Assembly (NCBI RefSeq): GCF_001039355.2
Contig: NW_019774325.1
Location: 173,530 to 222,029, forward strand
Direction of reading: 5' to 3'
Source: Lingula anatina
Lineage: Eukaryota > Brachiopoda > Lingulata > Lingulida > Lingulidae
DNA length: 48,500 nucleotides
Below are positions 10,691 through 21,557 of this stretch, in pieces. The notes below the pieces were generated by a model that saw only the letters and a list, made by a program, of their open reading frames with translations, was not told the DNA's origin and ran no database searches. The position numbers were made by a program, and so were the translations under genes. Position 1 is the stretch's first letter. Each line of letters begins with the position of its first letter.

Positions 10691-13600
10691 AGTATACACA
10701 GGATCATGGTCGCTGTAATACGTGCACAGTGTACCTGTTTCTATAGTGCTTACATTTTGTACATAAATATGATCTAACAGGCTAGAGTACCCTTTGACAC
10801 CTCTAAATGTTGGAGAGGCAATCATTTGCTTATGGTATTGTAAACTAGGAACACAAACAGACATTGTAGGAGATTTAGACAAATCAATATTGAAGTCACC
10901 TAACAAGATTGATGGTTTAATGGGCTGTTTGTTTTGGCTTAAAATTTCTTGTATTTTCCTATTGAAAGCTGGGCCTACAATCAATGGTGAACGGTACATA
11001 AAGCTTATGTAATAACCATTGATTTTTATAGTTACACATTCAAAACCTGGCTCTGTTACAGAGTTAATTTTGACCTCTGTTACTTTCAAGTTGTTACGAA
11101 TATAAACAGCAACCCCACCTCTAGAGGTGTCATTTTGACGATCACATCTGATGAGCTGAAAACCAGGAATAGAGTATTTAGCAGAAGGGACATTGCTATT
11201 TAGCCAACTCTCAGTAATACCTACAATATCTGCCACAGCCATCTCTGGATTACTTGTTAAGTCTTTGAAATGAGCTGGTAGAGATTGGATGTTGTGACAT
11301 ACAATTGTTAGAGTTTTTTGCAATGGTCTTAAAATAGGTAACGTATCTGGGTTGACAGGTCTCATACTCTTCATTGCATCATCTACTTTAGTGTCACAAT
11401 ACAAGTTTGCTTCATCACTTTTATCGAAACTTAAAAGTTGAAGACCTGACAATTTTGTTGCACGACTTAGTGCAACATATCCAATACCTGGTGCAAACAC
11501 ATGTTTCAATGAAACCACAGCATCAGTGACAGTTTTCCCTTGGGTTTTATGAACAGTGCAGGCCCATGCTAATTTTAGAGGGTATTGGTATCGAGCCACC
11601 TTCACTGACTGCTGATCAAAAAGTTCCACATGTGGCTTAATCTGTACACTGTTTGTGTGGATATTTTCAGGTCTTACTGTTTGTTGCCTGGTATTTGCCC
11701 CTATTTTGGGATTATCAAAGTGTACCCAGATGTACTGTGGTTGATTTAGTGCTTTTGTGCCCTGTTCTATCTTTACCACAGTTCCCATAACACCATTTGA
11801 AAGCCCATCACTGACATTAAGATTTGTGGTAAGCATTACTCTTGCATTTACAGCAACTTCTATTAAGGGCTTTAAAGCTAAGGAATCTTTAGCAAAAGGG
11901 ACCTTTTTCCTTTTTGTTTGTCCTGACCTTGTATGTATGATATCGGCTGCTTCTATTGTAATTATATCAGAGCAAAGGGATTGTAACATATGTCTGTTAT
12001 GTTCATCAACCTCTTTGTTTCTAGGGAAAATATACAATTTTGATGGATCTGCTATGAGTTGATCATTTACACATGCTAGAAGCATAGCTTTATCATGAGG
12101 TTGTAATGCTTCTTCCTTTTTCTTGGTTCTAATGGCATTTAGTAAATTTGCAAATGGTTTGTCATCTTTTTGTCTCATTATGATTGAGAGATTGTATGTA
12201 AAAAAATGCTCCCACTCTGATTGATAAAGTTGCCCTGGGTCCGACACATAGAGGGCTTTATCTGCTACAGGTGCTACTTGATAAAAGTCGCCTACTGCCA
12301 AAACACTGATTTGTCCAAAAATAGATTCTGCTGAACTGGTTTGTTTGATTTGGTTAAGTCGCTGGCTAATGTTTGTCATCATATTCTGGCCAACCATTGA
12401 AATTTCATCAATAATAAGAATTTGAAGATTCTTGTATTTTACTCGAAGTTCTGTTAATAACTCTTCACCAAGTGGTACATATTTTTTTCTGTCTTTACCT
12501 TTTTGGCTTCGGATAGCAAAAGCAGAATGAATAGTTTGACCCTGTATATTAAAAGCGGCTGTTCCAGTATATGCCACTAACAGAACTTTTATGTCATCAG
12601 GCTCTTCATTAGATGAGTTGCCATTGGATGTCAGAATACGTTCTGCTTCAAACCTGAAAGCATTTATGACATGTGTTTTGCCTGTGCCAGCTCCACCAGT
12701 TAGAAAAATGTGAAACGGTTTGGGATTTTTGCCTTGACTTTTATGAAGGCACCACTTACGCATGTAATTAAAGATTTGGAGTTGTTGAATATTCATGGAC
12801 TGAACCATTTTTTCTGCTTGTTTTAATGAAATTTGGGACTTTACCTTTTCAGTTAGTAAGTTTGTTTTTTGGTATGGATTTTTATCTGGTAATGTTTGGT
12901 CTAAATCTGGTAACTGTACTTCTTCAGTTATATCATCACTTTCAATGGGCAACACTTGTTCCATTTTATCATCAATTCTCTGTTCCTCTGCACCTGGAGC
13001 AATATCTGCCCAAGCATCTTCATGATCATCATACGAATGCTGCAGAGCTGTATCAATTACCTCTGCATCTTTCTCAAAGGGGGCACTGTTAGTGTTAACT
13101 ATCTCACAAATAGGAATATCATCATCATTAAAGACAAAAGAAGCATTGTTATGAAAAGATTCATATGATGTGAAAGCAGCAGGTAAAATATCTTGACCTC
13201 TATGGGGAAAAAACAGACGCAGTCTATTTTCATAATATCTTTCTGGGTCACGGTCTACAGACCCTTTTAAATACCTAATCACAATTGGTCTACGCCGTAC
13301 ACGGATAAACCCAAAGTTGTTTAATAAGGCAATGTCTTCTTTACCCTCATTATCACTATCATCATTGTCACTCCCGGAGTTTTCTTTGCTTTTTTGGCCC
13401 ACTTTTGAGCCATACATTCTGTAATTGGCAACAAAATGAGCAAGGGACATATTCTCAAATTTTCTGTTATCTGGCCTATTCCAGTACCTCTCTAAATCTG
13501 ACTTTGCCCATATTTGATCCAATCTCTTCTCCCTAGCTTGTTGTTTTAAAATGTTTAGCGGCAAAGACAACCTTGTTGCATCTTTATCTGCTGCTATCCA

Positions 13601-15177
13601 GCGCACTTCTCTACTTGAAGACTTCAGTTTCATGCCTGTGCATCTGTATATAGCTTCCATAACACTAATTTCTCTATGAGTAATATATACTTTTCCTAGT
13701 GTTTTAAGCTCATTGACAGCTTCAGTATTTCCTTCCCTAGCTTCCTTTTGAGCAGCCCTTAAAAGTTCACCCTCTTCACTCTCTTTCTTTGAAATGTAAG
13801 ATACTATATAACAAATGCATGCATAGGCATCTACAATATATTGTATATCAATATTGGCATCCCAAGCTTCTAATAAATGTGGATTATACTGATTAACCCA
13901 ACATTCCTTCGGTTCCCGCCTTAAAACTATGATAGTTTTTCTAGCTAGAATCCCCATTGAATATTCAAGCCCCTCCTGCGTCATGCCCGCTAACTCTAAA
14001 CATTGTTGAGCTGTAAGAGATATATTTTTCTCATCACTAGTTATGGTTGCTAGTTTCTCTAATGCTTCCCTGGCTGCTTTTCGAATCATATGTTTTGGCT
14101 TCTCTTCATCTAACTTTATGGGCTTACATATGAAAGTTCTGGTAGATACTGGTCTAGGAAAATTGAATCTACAAGTTTGGTTCCCTTTCCTGCAACTACG
14201 AGAATGATTTTTGCTATGCATTTGCAATTTAGATACTTTTTCAAATAATGCTTCTTCTTCACCTGGTAAGCTACAATTAACAAACTTGTCGATGAAATCT
14301 GTTACCTCTTTTTCCTCAGATCTATCAAGCACAGGTGCATCCTGAACCCAAAATAAAGCATGAATGTGTGGCCAACCCCTTTGCTGAAATTCTATCCTAT
14401 AAAAAAAATCTATCACATTGCCAATTGGATGTGAGGAAGACTTGATAAGATCATTGATTAGATGATTTGTACGCTTATCAAACATGGCGGCAGCAATAAC
14501 TGGATTACTATTAATAACCTTACAGTGTTCTGCCCAATCCATCTCATCAGGGACTGGTTTTCCTTGGGATTTCAGAATTGCATAAACAATTTCTTTCCAA
14601 CGTCTATCTGCTGCAGAAAAACTGCAAAACCAAGTTGGGATACCCAACTGCTTCACCATAGCACACAGATCTTTCATAGTTCTCTCCCAATATGGTGCAG
14701 ACCCACGAACTTTTGCTAAAAACTTATAACCTTCATTGTTTCTTAATATATTTTTCAGTGATTCTTCTGATTCAAAACTGTCTATACTTATGTTACCTGA
14801 TTGTGCTGAACCTTTTCTTTGACTTATTTTTGCAGAAGACAAAACTTCTTGAAATTCTTTTATGTATTGTAAATAAAATATGTATTGCGTATTCATGGCA
14901 AATTTGGTATCTGCAGAAAACAGTCTACTTTTAATATATTGGCTAAATGTTAACTTGTGCTTCCGTCTTTCTGAAAAAGCATTTTTCCCATTTGGGAATA
15001 AAGTTGGGAAAGACTGCACTTCCTTATTGAAGGTAGATTCAGGATGTTGATTTTCAGCTGGAGCAAAACATAATATTCTGTCTTCGTACTTATCTGATAT
15101 GTACTGTGACAAATCTTCTGGTTGCAGGCATGTTACAAGTGGTGCGCTTGTCTCTGTAACTTCATCTTCAATATTAT
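10670..15177 (-). CDS. Helentron terminal exon: HUH Rep - Pif1 helicase - EEP endonuclease
   Basis: The exon opens after acceptor TTTTTCAG at 15178-15185 and ends in a stop at 10670-10672. An internal ATG at 15112 would give a 1,480-residue product. Rep features: GWPHIHALFW (two-His HUH motif, near 14361-14380) and CYIVSYISKK with the paired tyrosines (near 13790-13815). Helicase features: Walker A GGAGTGKT (near 12690), Walker B IIDEIS (near 12410), HKTQGKT (near 11540) and GYVALSRAT (near 11470). From about 11310 an EEP nuclease follows, with ITESWL, GDFNIDLS and SDHDPV. The long open frame with all these motifs suggests the enzyme was recently functional. Confidence 0.92.
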
Positions 15178-16709
15178 CTGAAAAATGTAAGAAAAATAAT
15201 CCTATTTATCAAAAGATTTCATGTAAGTGTTTGTATATATTCTGATTGGTCTCCCCGTCCATGTCATCGCTGTTACTATCGCTGTCGGACACATGACATA
15301 CCCCATAACTGTCATTTTTTTTTTTACTTTAAATTTACAGTGTTTTTTGTTTGAGAACAGACTGCTTTGAAAAATCAGCAAGATCTGTTTACATTTACGG
15401 AATTTTTTACTTTAAATTTACAGAGTGGCTTAGTTTGGCAAAGAGGCAGGTTGCTTTTGATAATCAGCATGATCAGTTTCCATTTACATTATTGTTTTTT
15501 TTTTTCCTTTGCAAAATTTTTCTTTTTCACAGATAAGCATTTTCAGTGGCTCTTGTATCCATGGAAGTAAACCACTCTCCAGTTTTTCAATATTGAACAT
15601 GTAATATAGTGCACAAACTTCATTTAATATTCATGCTTACATTTTGATTGTTCCTTGCTTGTAGTTATTGGGTCTTCCACATCTACATTGCTTTCCACTA
15701 AAATAAATATATAAATAATGACTACAATAAAATATTTTAATACCACATCTAAAATATTTTGATAGCACTTAGGACTACACAAACTGTAATTCAATCACAT
15801 AATATATAAGCGTTTTCAGTGGTTTTATATCCCATGGAAGTAAATTTAGTTATTTATTATTGTATAAATTATATAGTAAACAAATAAGAATGAAAACTAC
15901 TTAGAATTTAAGTTCATTTAATATTCATGCTTACATTTTGATTGTTCCTTACTTGAAGTTATTGGGTCTTCCTCCACATCTACAATGGTTTCCACTAAAA
16001 AATATATATTTACTACAATAAAATATTTTAATATCACATCAATTAAATATTTTGATGGTACTACAAAACCTATAATCAAGTTTTCATGCTAACCATTTGA
16101 TTGTTTGCCACTTGAATCGATCTCTTTAATGGTTCATAACTAAAATATAGTATTAGGGTCTATTACCACAACTTTAGATCGATCTATCACCGCGGGGAGT
16201 CTCACTATATTACTGTCAGATAATCTGCCTTAAGTGTCCGTCCCCGCCTACTACAAGCTTTAAGGGGTAATTAATTTTCGTGTCCACCCGGCTGACAGCT
16301 ATTCAGTGTGAACCCCCAGGGAGTTAGGTCGATCTAAAGTAGGTCGATCTAATCTATGGAAATGGGGTGTTAGACTAAAAGAACTTTAATTCAAAATAGT
16401 ATTTAGGCTTACAGTTTGGTTGTTCCTTGCTTGACATTTCTCTCTCCTTTTCCGTAGGTATGTTGGTGTCCACTAAAATTTACCAAATTTTATTAGAAAA
16501 ACAGAAGACTTTGACAATTTTAAATCTTTTTAAAAGACCCACATTTTTAATTCTGTCTATATCACTTAGATTTTTTAAATATATATATTTATTTTAATAA
16601 GATTGATTTTTAGTAGTGAAGATTTTAAATGGTTTCCAATGAGAGTTTATGATTAAAATATTGTAGTCATTTTCATGATTTTAGTATATTAGCCATTATT
16701 GTAACACAA

Positions 16710-16743
<34 letters not shown>

Positions 16744-19700
16744 TACTAGAATAAAATACTTCACTGACACATGGAATTACAAAGCTATATTTTAGATTAC
16801 TTTTCATGCTTACAGTTTGGAGCTTTCCCGCCTGATGTTTGTGAGTCTTTTTCCTCAGCTACATTTATTTCCACTGAAATCAAAAATGTCACACATAATA
16901 ACCATCACAGAACACTGCAATAAAATACTTCAAACAATTACTAATAATGTAAAAAGACATACAAACAAACATTTATAATATTGTACTAAAAACAATTTAA
17001 TTTCCATGCCTACAATTGACTTGTTGCATGCTTGAAGTTTCAGTATCATCTTCATTAGGTACCTAAAATCCATTTACAGAAAAATAATACACACCATTTT
17101 CACCTTGTTCGTAGGACTTCATTCCTTGATTTACTTTTACAGTTGTTTCAGAAACTTCCTGATCCCCAGTTTCCTTATTTATAGTCTCAACATCTGTGAG
17201 AAGAAAAATCAAATAAATAGTATTTATCTTATTAGATATTACTATAAACAGTTGTTTTAAGTTATAGTTATTTCTTACCATTTATTCAAAAACAATATTT
17301 ACTTCTTATTATGAATTACTTTACCTGTTATTTCAGTGTCCTCATTTGTAAGGTGCAACATAGTACTTTTGACTCTTTCTTCATCAAAGGCAATAGCTAG
17401 AAATGATATAATACCATTATTATTCAGCAAAATTTAAAAAAAAAAAATTTAATTGTTATTTTGTACATATTTAACATATCCTTTTCAAAATACTTTTCTA
17501 TTCAACTTTGATAACAACTTGAAAATTTTATAATTTATAATATAATTCATACATAAAAATGTGAACACATAACAAAACCTTATTATACCACAAACTTTAT
17601 AAACTTACAGATAATTTTGAAAGTAAAAAAAAAAAAAAACATAACAGCAAAGAATTGTATACTGACAATTTTTAAAAATCCCAAATACATATTCACTTAC
17701 CAGAAAAATCAGGATGGTTTTCCAAAAGAAAATGAAAAGCTCTTTTCACTGCTTGCGGATTAATTTTCTGGTACAGGTGGTGACCTTTGTAAGCAAGTTT
17801 TCGCTTCAATTTTACTCTAATTAGTCCACTTTCATGTGGCAAGGAAGGTAATCTCGTAATTGTTTCTTTGACGTTGGCTGGAACACAGACAATAGGACCG
17901 TGCACTCCATGCTGCTGACTTTTTGGCAGTGAAACAATTTTCATGAATGGTATCACTGGTGTTAGCAGTAGTTGTTCAATTGGATTTAAATCTCCTATAT
18001 CTGGGGGCATGTCCATGGTTTTTATGCTATTCCCATCATAACTAATAGGTGATACCTTCTTCTGAGACATTTTCTGGTGACAGTAGGTGCAAATTACTTT
18101 TTCTGGTCCCATATCTAGAATTTTGCTGGAAATTAATATGTCTTCCCTATAATTTTGTTCTCGAAATTTTTGTATTTGATTCTTAAAGCGAAGCCGATAA
18201 CAACAACAGCAAACATACTCAGGAAGTTCCTTGCATTTCTTATGAAAATGTTCAATGGCAAATTTTATATGTGTTTGCTGTTCCTTTAGCTTTTGCAATT
18301 TTAGTCTATGAGATTGCACTCCAGATGCGGTCTTTCTCCATTGTCTCTCCCTCTTCCTTATTTGTTCTATAATATGTTCTTGTGCACGGTATCTTTTTAT
18401 CCTTTCCTGAGTTTTTTCTTTTTTATCCCTCTGCGAAAGATATGATATTCTTTTCAGCCTCTTCCTTGATGCACCATTTGGCTTGGAAAGGTAAGCCTTC
18501 TCTCTGCTTTGTCTAGCAGCTTTGATTTTTGGGTCAGCACGTTTCTCAGAGTCCCGTTGTTGGATTCTCTTTTTTACATCAGGCTTGCTACGATGTTTTT
18601 TCTGTTCCTCCTTTTTTCTTGTTTTGACATTTTCCTTGGAAAAGTAAGCCTTATCTCTACTTTGTCTGGCAGCTTTGGTTTTTGGTTCTGCACGCTTCTC
18701 AGAGTCCCGTTGTTGGATTCTCTTTTTTACATCAGGCTTGCTACGATGTTTTTTCTGTTCCTCCTTTTTTCTTGTCTTGACATTTTCCTTGGAAAAGTAA
18801 GCCTTATCTCTACTTTGTCTGGCAGCTTTGGTTTTTGGTTCTGCACGCTTCTCAGAGTCCCGTTGTTGGATTCTCTTTTTTACATCAGGCTTGCTACGAT
18901 GTTTTTTCTGTTCCTCCTTTTTTCTTGTCTTGACATTTTCCTTGGAAAAGTAAGCCTTATCTCTACTTTGTCTGGCAGCTTTGGTTTTTGGTTCTGCACG
19001 CTTCTCAGAGTCCCGTTGTTGGATTCTCTTTTTTACATCAGGCTTGCTACGATGTTTTTTCTGTTCCTCCTTTTTTCTTGTCTTGACATTTTCCTTGGAA
19101 AAGTAAGCCTTATCTCTGCTTTGTCTGGCAGCTTTGGTTTTTGGTTCAGCACGAGCTTCATAATCTCTTTCTTTAATTTTCTTCTTCACGTCAGACTTGG
19201 AACGGACTGTTTTCTGTAAGATCTTTTTCCTCAATTTTACACCTGCCTTGGTAAGATAGGTATCTTCTCTTCTTCTTCTGGCAGCTTTAACTTCTGGTTC
19301 TGCACGGCTTTTAGACTCTAGTTCCTTTTTTCTCTCTTTTCTTCGTTCTCTTTTCTGCATATCTTCAAAATTTCTCTGCTTTTGAAAGTAAGACTGCAGT
19401 TCAAAAGGAAACAAATCAGTAGCAGTACTAGCAGAACAAGGCGTCACTTCGAAAGCAATACTGTCACTGAGATTCAAGGAAACTGCCAATTCTCTCAAGT
19501 AATGAACTAGACTAGCTTGTGTATTTAATTCTAAAACTATGGCTTTCCCGTTTGGATCTCCAAGCCCATTAGTATTTCGACTATGAGAGTCAAAGATGAA
19601 ATGCCTTCCATCATGCATTGAAAACACCATAGTTGCAAAACTCAAGTGTTCGGAGCCCATTAAGAAAAAAAAAATTCCAGTTTGTGTATATGCAATGTCT

Positions 19701-20256
19701 ATAGCTTCTTCCAAAGTGTAAAATGGTACCTGTGTTTCCAATAAATTTAGTGATCCATTTAAAGATTCTTGGGTGTTAATAGTATAAGTAGTATCATTAT
19801 ATTCAATCCTTGATGGCAACTCTTTTATAAGCAAAAACGTTTGGCTCCCTCTATTCCTCCGATAAACAACATCACCAGCATAGAGAATAGTCTCTATGTC
19901 ATCTGCATTCCACTCTCTCACATTTTTAACCTCATTATAGACAAGCGCCATTAACGCCATACAGGTGCATTGTGATCCAGCAGTGGCATCTAAGAATATG
20001 TCGCTGCCTTGGTGGATCCGGCCTTGGACAACAGACATAATAGTATATCTGGACTGACGTAAAGTTCTCATACTTTCCCTTTTCTTTGCCAACATTTGTG
20101 TTGTACTCTGCTTTCCCTTTCTTGGCATTTTTTTTCTTCTTTGATCTTCCACAACTGAATAATAAAAATGTCATCTAAAAATTTTATATTTAAAACAAAA
20201 TGATATTTCGACACAAAAGTAATACATTTTCTGAACCCCTGGTTCTCACCTTCCAT
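10670..20256 (-). CDS. Helentron polyprotein gene: spliced model joining protease, DUF6570-like, Rep, helicase and endonuclease
   Basis: Exons in transcript order: 20256-20250 (ATG GAA G), 20154-17701, 17396-17325, 17193-17014, 16873-16814, 16472-16413, 15994-15935, 15697-15641 and 15177-10670. Every junction has AG/GT signals and every intron is phase 1. The sum is 7,458 nt, or 2,486 codons with the stop. Domain order is: papain-like cysteine protease, basic 51-residue repeats, DUF6570-like block, acidic and Ser/Thr/Gln-rich linker, Helitron HUH Rep, Pif1-type SF1 helicase, then an endonuclease/exonuclease/phosphatase domain. The last domain marks Helentron/Helitron2 rather than canonical Helitron. 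The protein should nick, unwind and copy one strand during rolling-circle transposition. The one defect seen is an in-frame TAG in the 180-nt exon; skipping that exon keeps the frame. The splicing model is my inference from sequence signals. Confidence 0.75.
15320..15530. repeat. Short tandem duplication in the last Helentron intron
   Basis: Two copies of a ~95-bp segment start with TTTACTTTAAATTTACAG (about 15326 and 15408), run through a GATAATCAGCA/GAAAAATCAGCA core, and end in TTTACATTT. Their role is unknown. The intron also contains a minus-strand acidic stretch near 15250-15290 that was not assigned as an exon. Confidence 0.5.
16094..16139 (-). pseudogene. Decayed fifth microexon
   Basis: This 46-nt segment sits where another array unit is expected. 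It keeps an acceptor-like TTTTAG, a core GGCAAACAATCAAA like its siblings, and a weak donor GTTAGC. It has lost 14 nt, and in the expected frame its second codon is TGA. Splicing it in would break the gene. Confidence 0.6.
16171..16340. mobile_element. MITE nested in the Helentron intron
   Basis: The left end ACTTTAGATCGATCTATCAC faces a right end whose reverse complement is ACTTTAGATCGACCTAACTC. Both continue into a G-rich GGGAGT/GGGGGTT block and a TCAC end, giving ~35-bp imperfect inverted repeats. The right flank repeats AGGTCGATCTAA once more. A related half-element lies at about 35738-35790. Confidence 0.65.
17014..17193 (-). CDS. Helentron middle exon with one in-frame TAG
   Basis: Acceptor CTTCTCACAG precedes 17193 and donor AATT|GTAGGC follows 17014. 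The length is 180 nt with phase 1 on both sides. It encodes an acidic Ser/Thr/Gln-rich linker (ETGDQEVSETTVKVNQG then VPNEDDTETSSMQQVN) interrupted by one TAG at about 17063-17065. Around the stop, 17063-17094 looks like a 32-nt GT...AG intron. That is too short for an animal intron, and removing it would put the downstream codons out of frame. It is probably a deleted intron remnant read through as coding, or this copy is inactivated. Exon skipping restores the frame. Confidence 0.6.
17325..17396 (-). CDS. Helentron short exon
   Basis: A 72-nt exon between acceptor TTTCTAG and donor ACAG|GTAAAG, phase 1 on both sides. It encodes AIAFDEERVKSTMLHLTNED plus a few residues. It follows directly in frame from the DUF6570-like end of the upstream exon. 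Confidence 0.7.
17701..20154 (-). CDS. Helentron exon 2: papain-like protease, basic repeats, DUF6570-like domain
   Basis: The exon opens at acceptor TATTCAG (20155-20161) and closes at TTCTG|GTAAGT (17701/17700). Near the N-terminus, GSQCTCMALMALVYNEV holds the likely nucleophile Cys. FIFDSHSRNTNGLGD about 125 residues later holds a plausible Asp-His pair. This layout resembles OTU or peptidase-C76-like cysteine proteases that accompany metazoan Helitron-type elements. A Lys/Arg-rich section of 51-residue repeats follows, then a Cys cluster (VCCCCYRLRF, CTYCHQKM), and a C-terminal block with LNPIEQLLLTPVIPFMKI and VKLKRKLAYKGHH typical of DUF6570 regions N-terminal to Helitron Rep. Protease activity is inferred only. 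The repeats are likely nucleic-acid binding. Confidence 0.8.
18545..19150 (-). repeat. 153-bp in-frame tandem repeats (51-residue basic repeat)
   Basis: The phrase AGGCTTGCTACGATG (plus strand) recurs at 18581, 18734, 18887 and 19040, exactly 153 bp apart. Each unit encodes 51 residues, including RAEPKTKAARQSRDKAYFSK and HRSKPDVKKRIQQRDSEK. Three units are almost identical at DNA level, with diverged units on both sides, so the expansion is recent. Confidence 0.9.
20250..20256 (-). CDS. Helentron first coding exon (ATG GAA G)
   Basis: Seven coding bases, ATG GAA G, are followed by donor GTGAGA. Spliced to the acceptor at 20155-20156 they give M-E-V-V-E-D-Q, in frame with the protease exon. 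Two related upstream copies have lost the ATG, which supports this one as the working start. The 5' UTR extent is unknown. Confidence 0.6.
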
Positions 20257-20476
20257 AGCAGTTAACACACCGACACCTCACAATCTTTATATTACACCAA
20301 AGCTTAAACATTTCTCATAAAAACAGTTGTTGTACATATTATTTACAAACTTCAAAATGATAAATTTCTCAGTATGATAACACCTTTTTACAAAACTTCA
20401 TGTTCACAAATAGAATGCCTATAACTATTGAAAATAATTTCCATACTTTTTGACAGTTGAAATTTCACAATTTTGA

Positions 20477-20854
20477 AAATGCATACAAAGTCAATTTTTT
20501 GTCACAAAAACCAACCAAATGCCAGCATATGGTTTCAAGTAGTATTACTAAGTGAATTTACAAAAGGCATTGTTTAATTTTACCCAAAAATGATGTTTGA
20601 ACAGATTTTTCTGCTGGCATTCTAAGCTGCATATCAGGGGCCAGGAAAGTAGGTCACCAAAGTAGGTTAAATTTACAACCATACATTTAAAGAAAGGAGC
20701 TGTCTAAAGGTCTTTTGTGGCTGAACGAGTGATCTATTAAGATTATCCCTTGGCATGTCAAATTTATTTGACTCATATAAAAATCTAGTAGAAGTGGTTA
20801 ACATGTTACTGTGATGTGTTACATGTGTTGCCGATGCTCGGTTCGTATGTACCT
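20477..20854. mobile_element. TTAA-type MITE, copy in reverse orientation
   Basis: A 378-bp element related by inversion to 22838-23216. The right end reads GGTTCGTATGTACCT followed by TTAA (20855-20858). The left end AAATGCATACAAAGTC is preceded by TTGA, a mutated TTAA. No coding region is present. Confidence 0.75.
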
Positions 20855-21399
20855 TTAAAATTTTATCCATATCCCCCCCCTCCAAATAAAAAAAAAAAAA
20901 AACTTTATATCAAAAACAATCAAAATATATTTTCCTTGTTTGTTCACATTGATTAGATATGCTTAGCATAAATAAAGTTGTAAAATTTAATGTAGTTCAC
21001 TATATCAACACCTATTTACAAAAATTCATGTTTCACAAATTAAATGCCTGTAAGAATTAAAAATATTTTTGATCTTTTATACTTAGAATTCCACTACTTT
21101 AAAATCTCATCTTTTTCATTTGTTATGATTTCATAAAACAGAAGTTATATATTTTCCAAACACTTAACTCTTATCCTCAATTACAGTTAACACACACATA
21201 CACATCACAACCTTTACATTACACCAAAGCCAAAACATTTCTCATAAAAAAACAGTTAGCGTACACATTATTAACCAACTTCAAAATATAAATTTGATTA
21301 CATAATTACCAGTATGGAAATATCTCTTTACAAAACTTCCTCATGGCTGAAGAACTTGTCTCAACTGTATAAAAAATGGACTCGGTCATTCACAGGATT

Positions 21400-21557
21400 G
21401 GGGCAGTAGCAATAGTCCGAAGGTTCAGTGGTCCGAATATTCACTATAGAACCTTCGGACCAATGAACCCTCGATTAAAAAATCGATAAAAATGTTAACA
21501 CTTTTCAGACTAATGAATCCTTCATACCAGTGAACCTTCGGACTATCGAGCAACCCC
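21400..21557. mobile_element. hAT-like MITE with 8-bp target duplication
   Basis: ACAGGATT flanks both sides (21392-21399 and 21558-21565). The left terminus begins GGGGCAGTAGCAATAGTCCG. The right terminus, reverse-complemented, begins GGGGTTGCTCGATAGTCCG. Both continue with AAGGTTCA. The 8-bp duplication (9 bp if CACAGGATT is counted) suggests hAT transposase mobilised it. The GGGG terminus is unusual for hAT. Confidence 0.8.

Larger units (their letters stand above)
15641..16873 (-). repeat. Tandemly duplicated ~60-bp microexons of the Helentron gene
   Basis: Four intact microexons (16873-16814, 16472-16413, 15994-15935, 15697-15641; 60, 60, 60 and 57 nt) share the acceptor TTTAG/TTTCAG followed by TGGA and the donor AA(A/C)T|GTAAGC. 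Each is phase 1 on both sides and encodes 19-20 residues such as LETIVDVEEDPITSSKEQSK. Flanking intron phrases also recur, for example ACTACAATAAAATATTTTAA at 15719 and 16013. The unit duplicated is thus exon plus intron, about 294 bp. Any number of these exons can be skipped or included without shifting the frame. Confidence 0.8.

Noticed and set aside
15240-15295. Possible extra acidic exon on the minus strand in the last Helentron intron
   Set aside because: The reading is acidic and Ser-rich like the linker, but I could not find an acceptor/donor pair that keeps phase 1.
17063-17094. 32-nt intron between two short Helentron exons
   Set aside because: It is too short for animal splicing, and removing it would put the next codons in a frame with an immediate stop.
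18509-19219. 236-residue plus-strand ORF with repeated hydrophobic blocks resembling membrane segments
   Set aside because: It is the antisense reading of the 153-bp basic coding repeat on the minus strand. The hydrophobic look comes from the complement of Lys/Arg codons.
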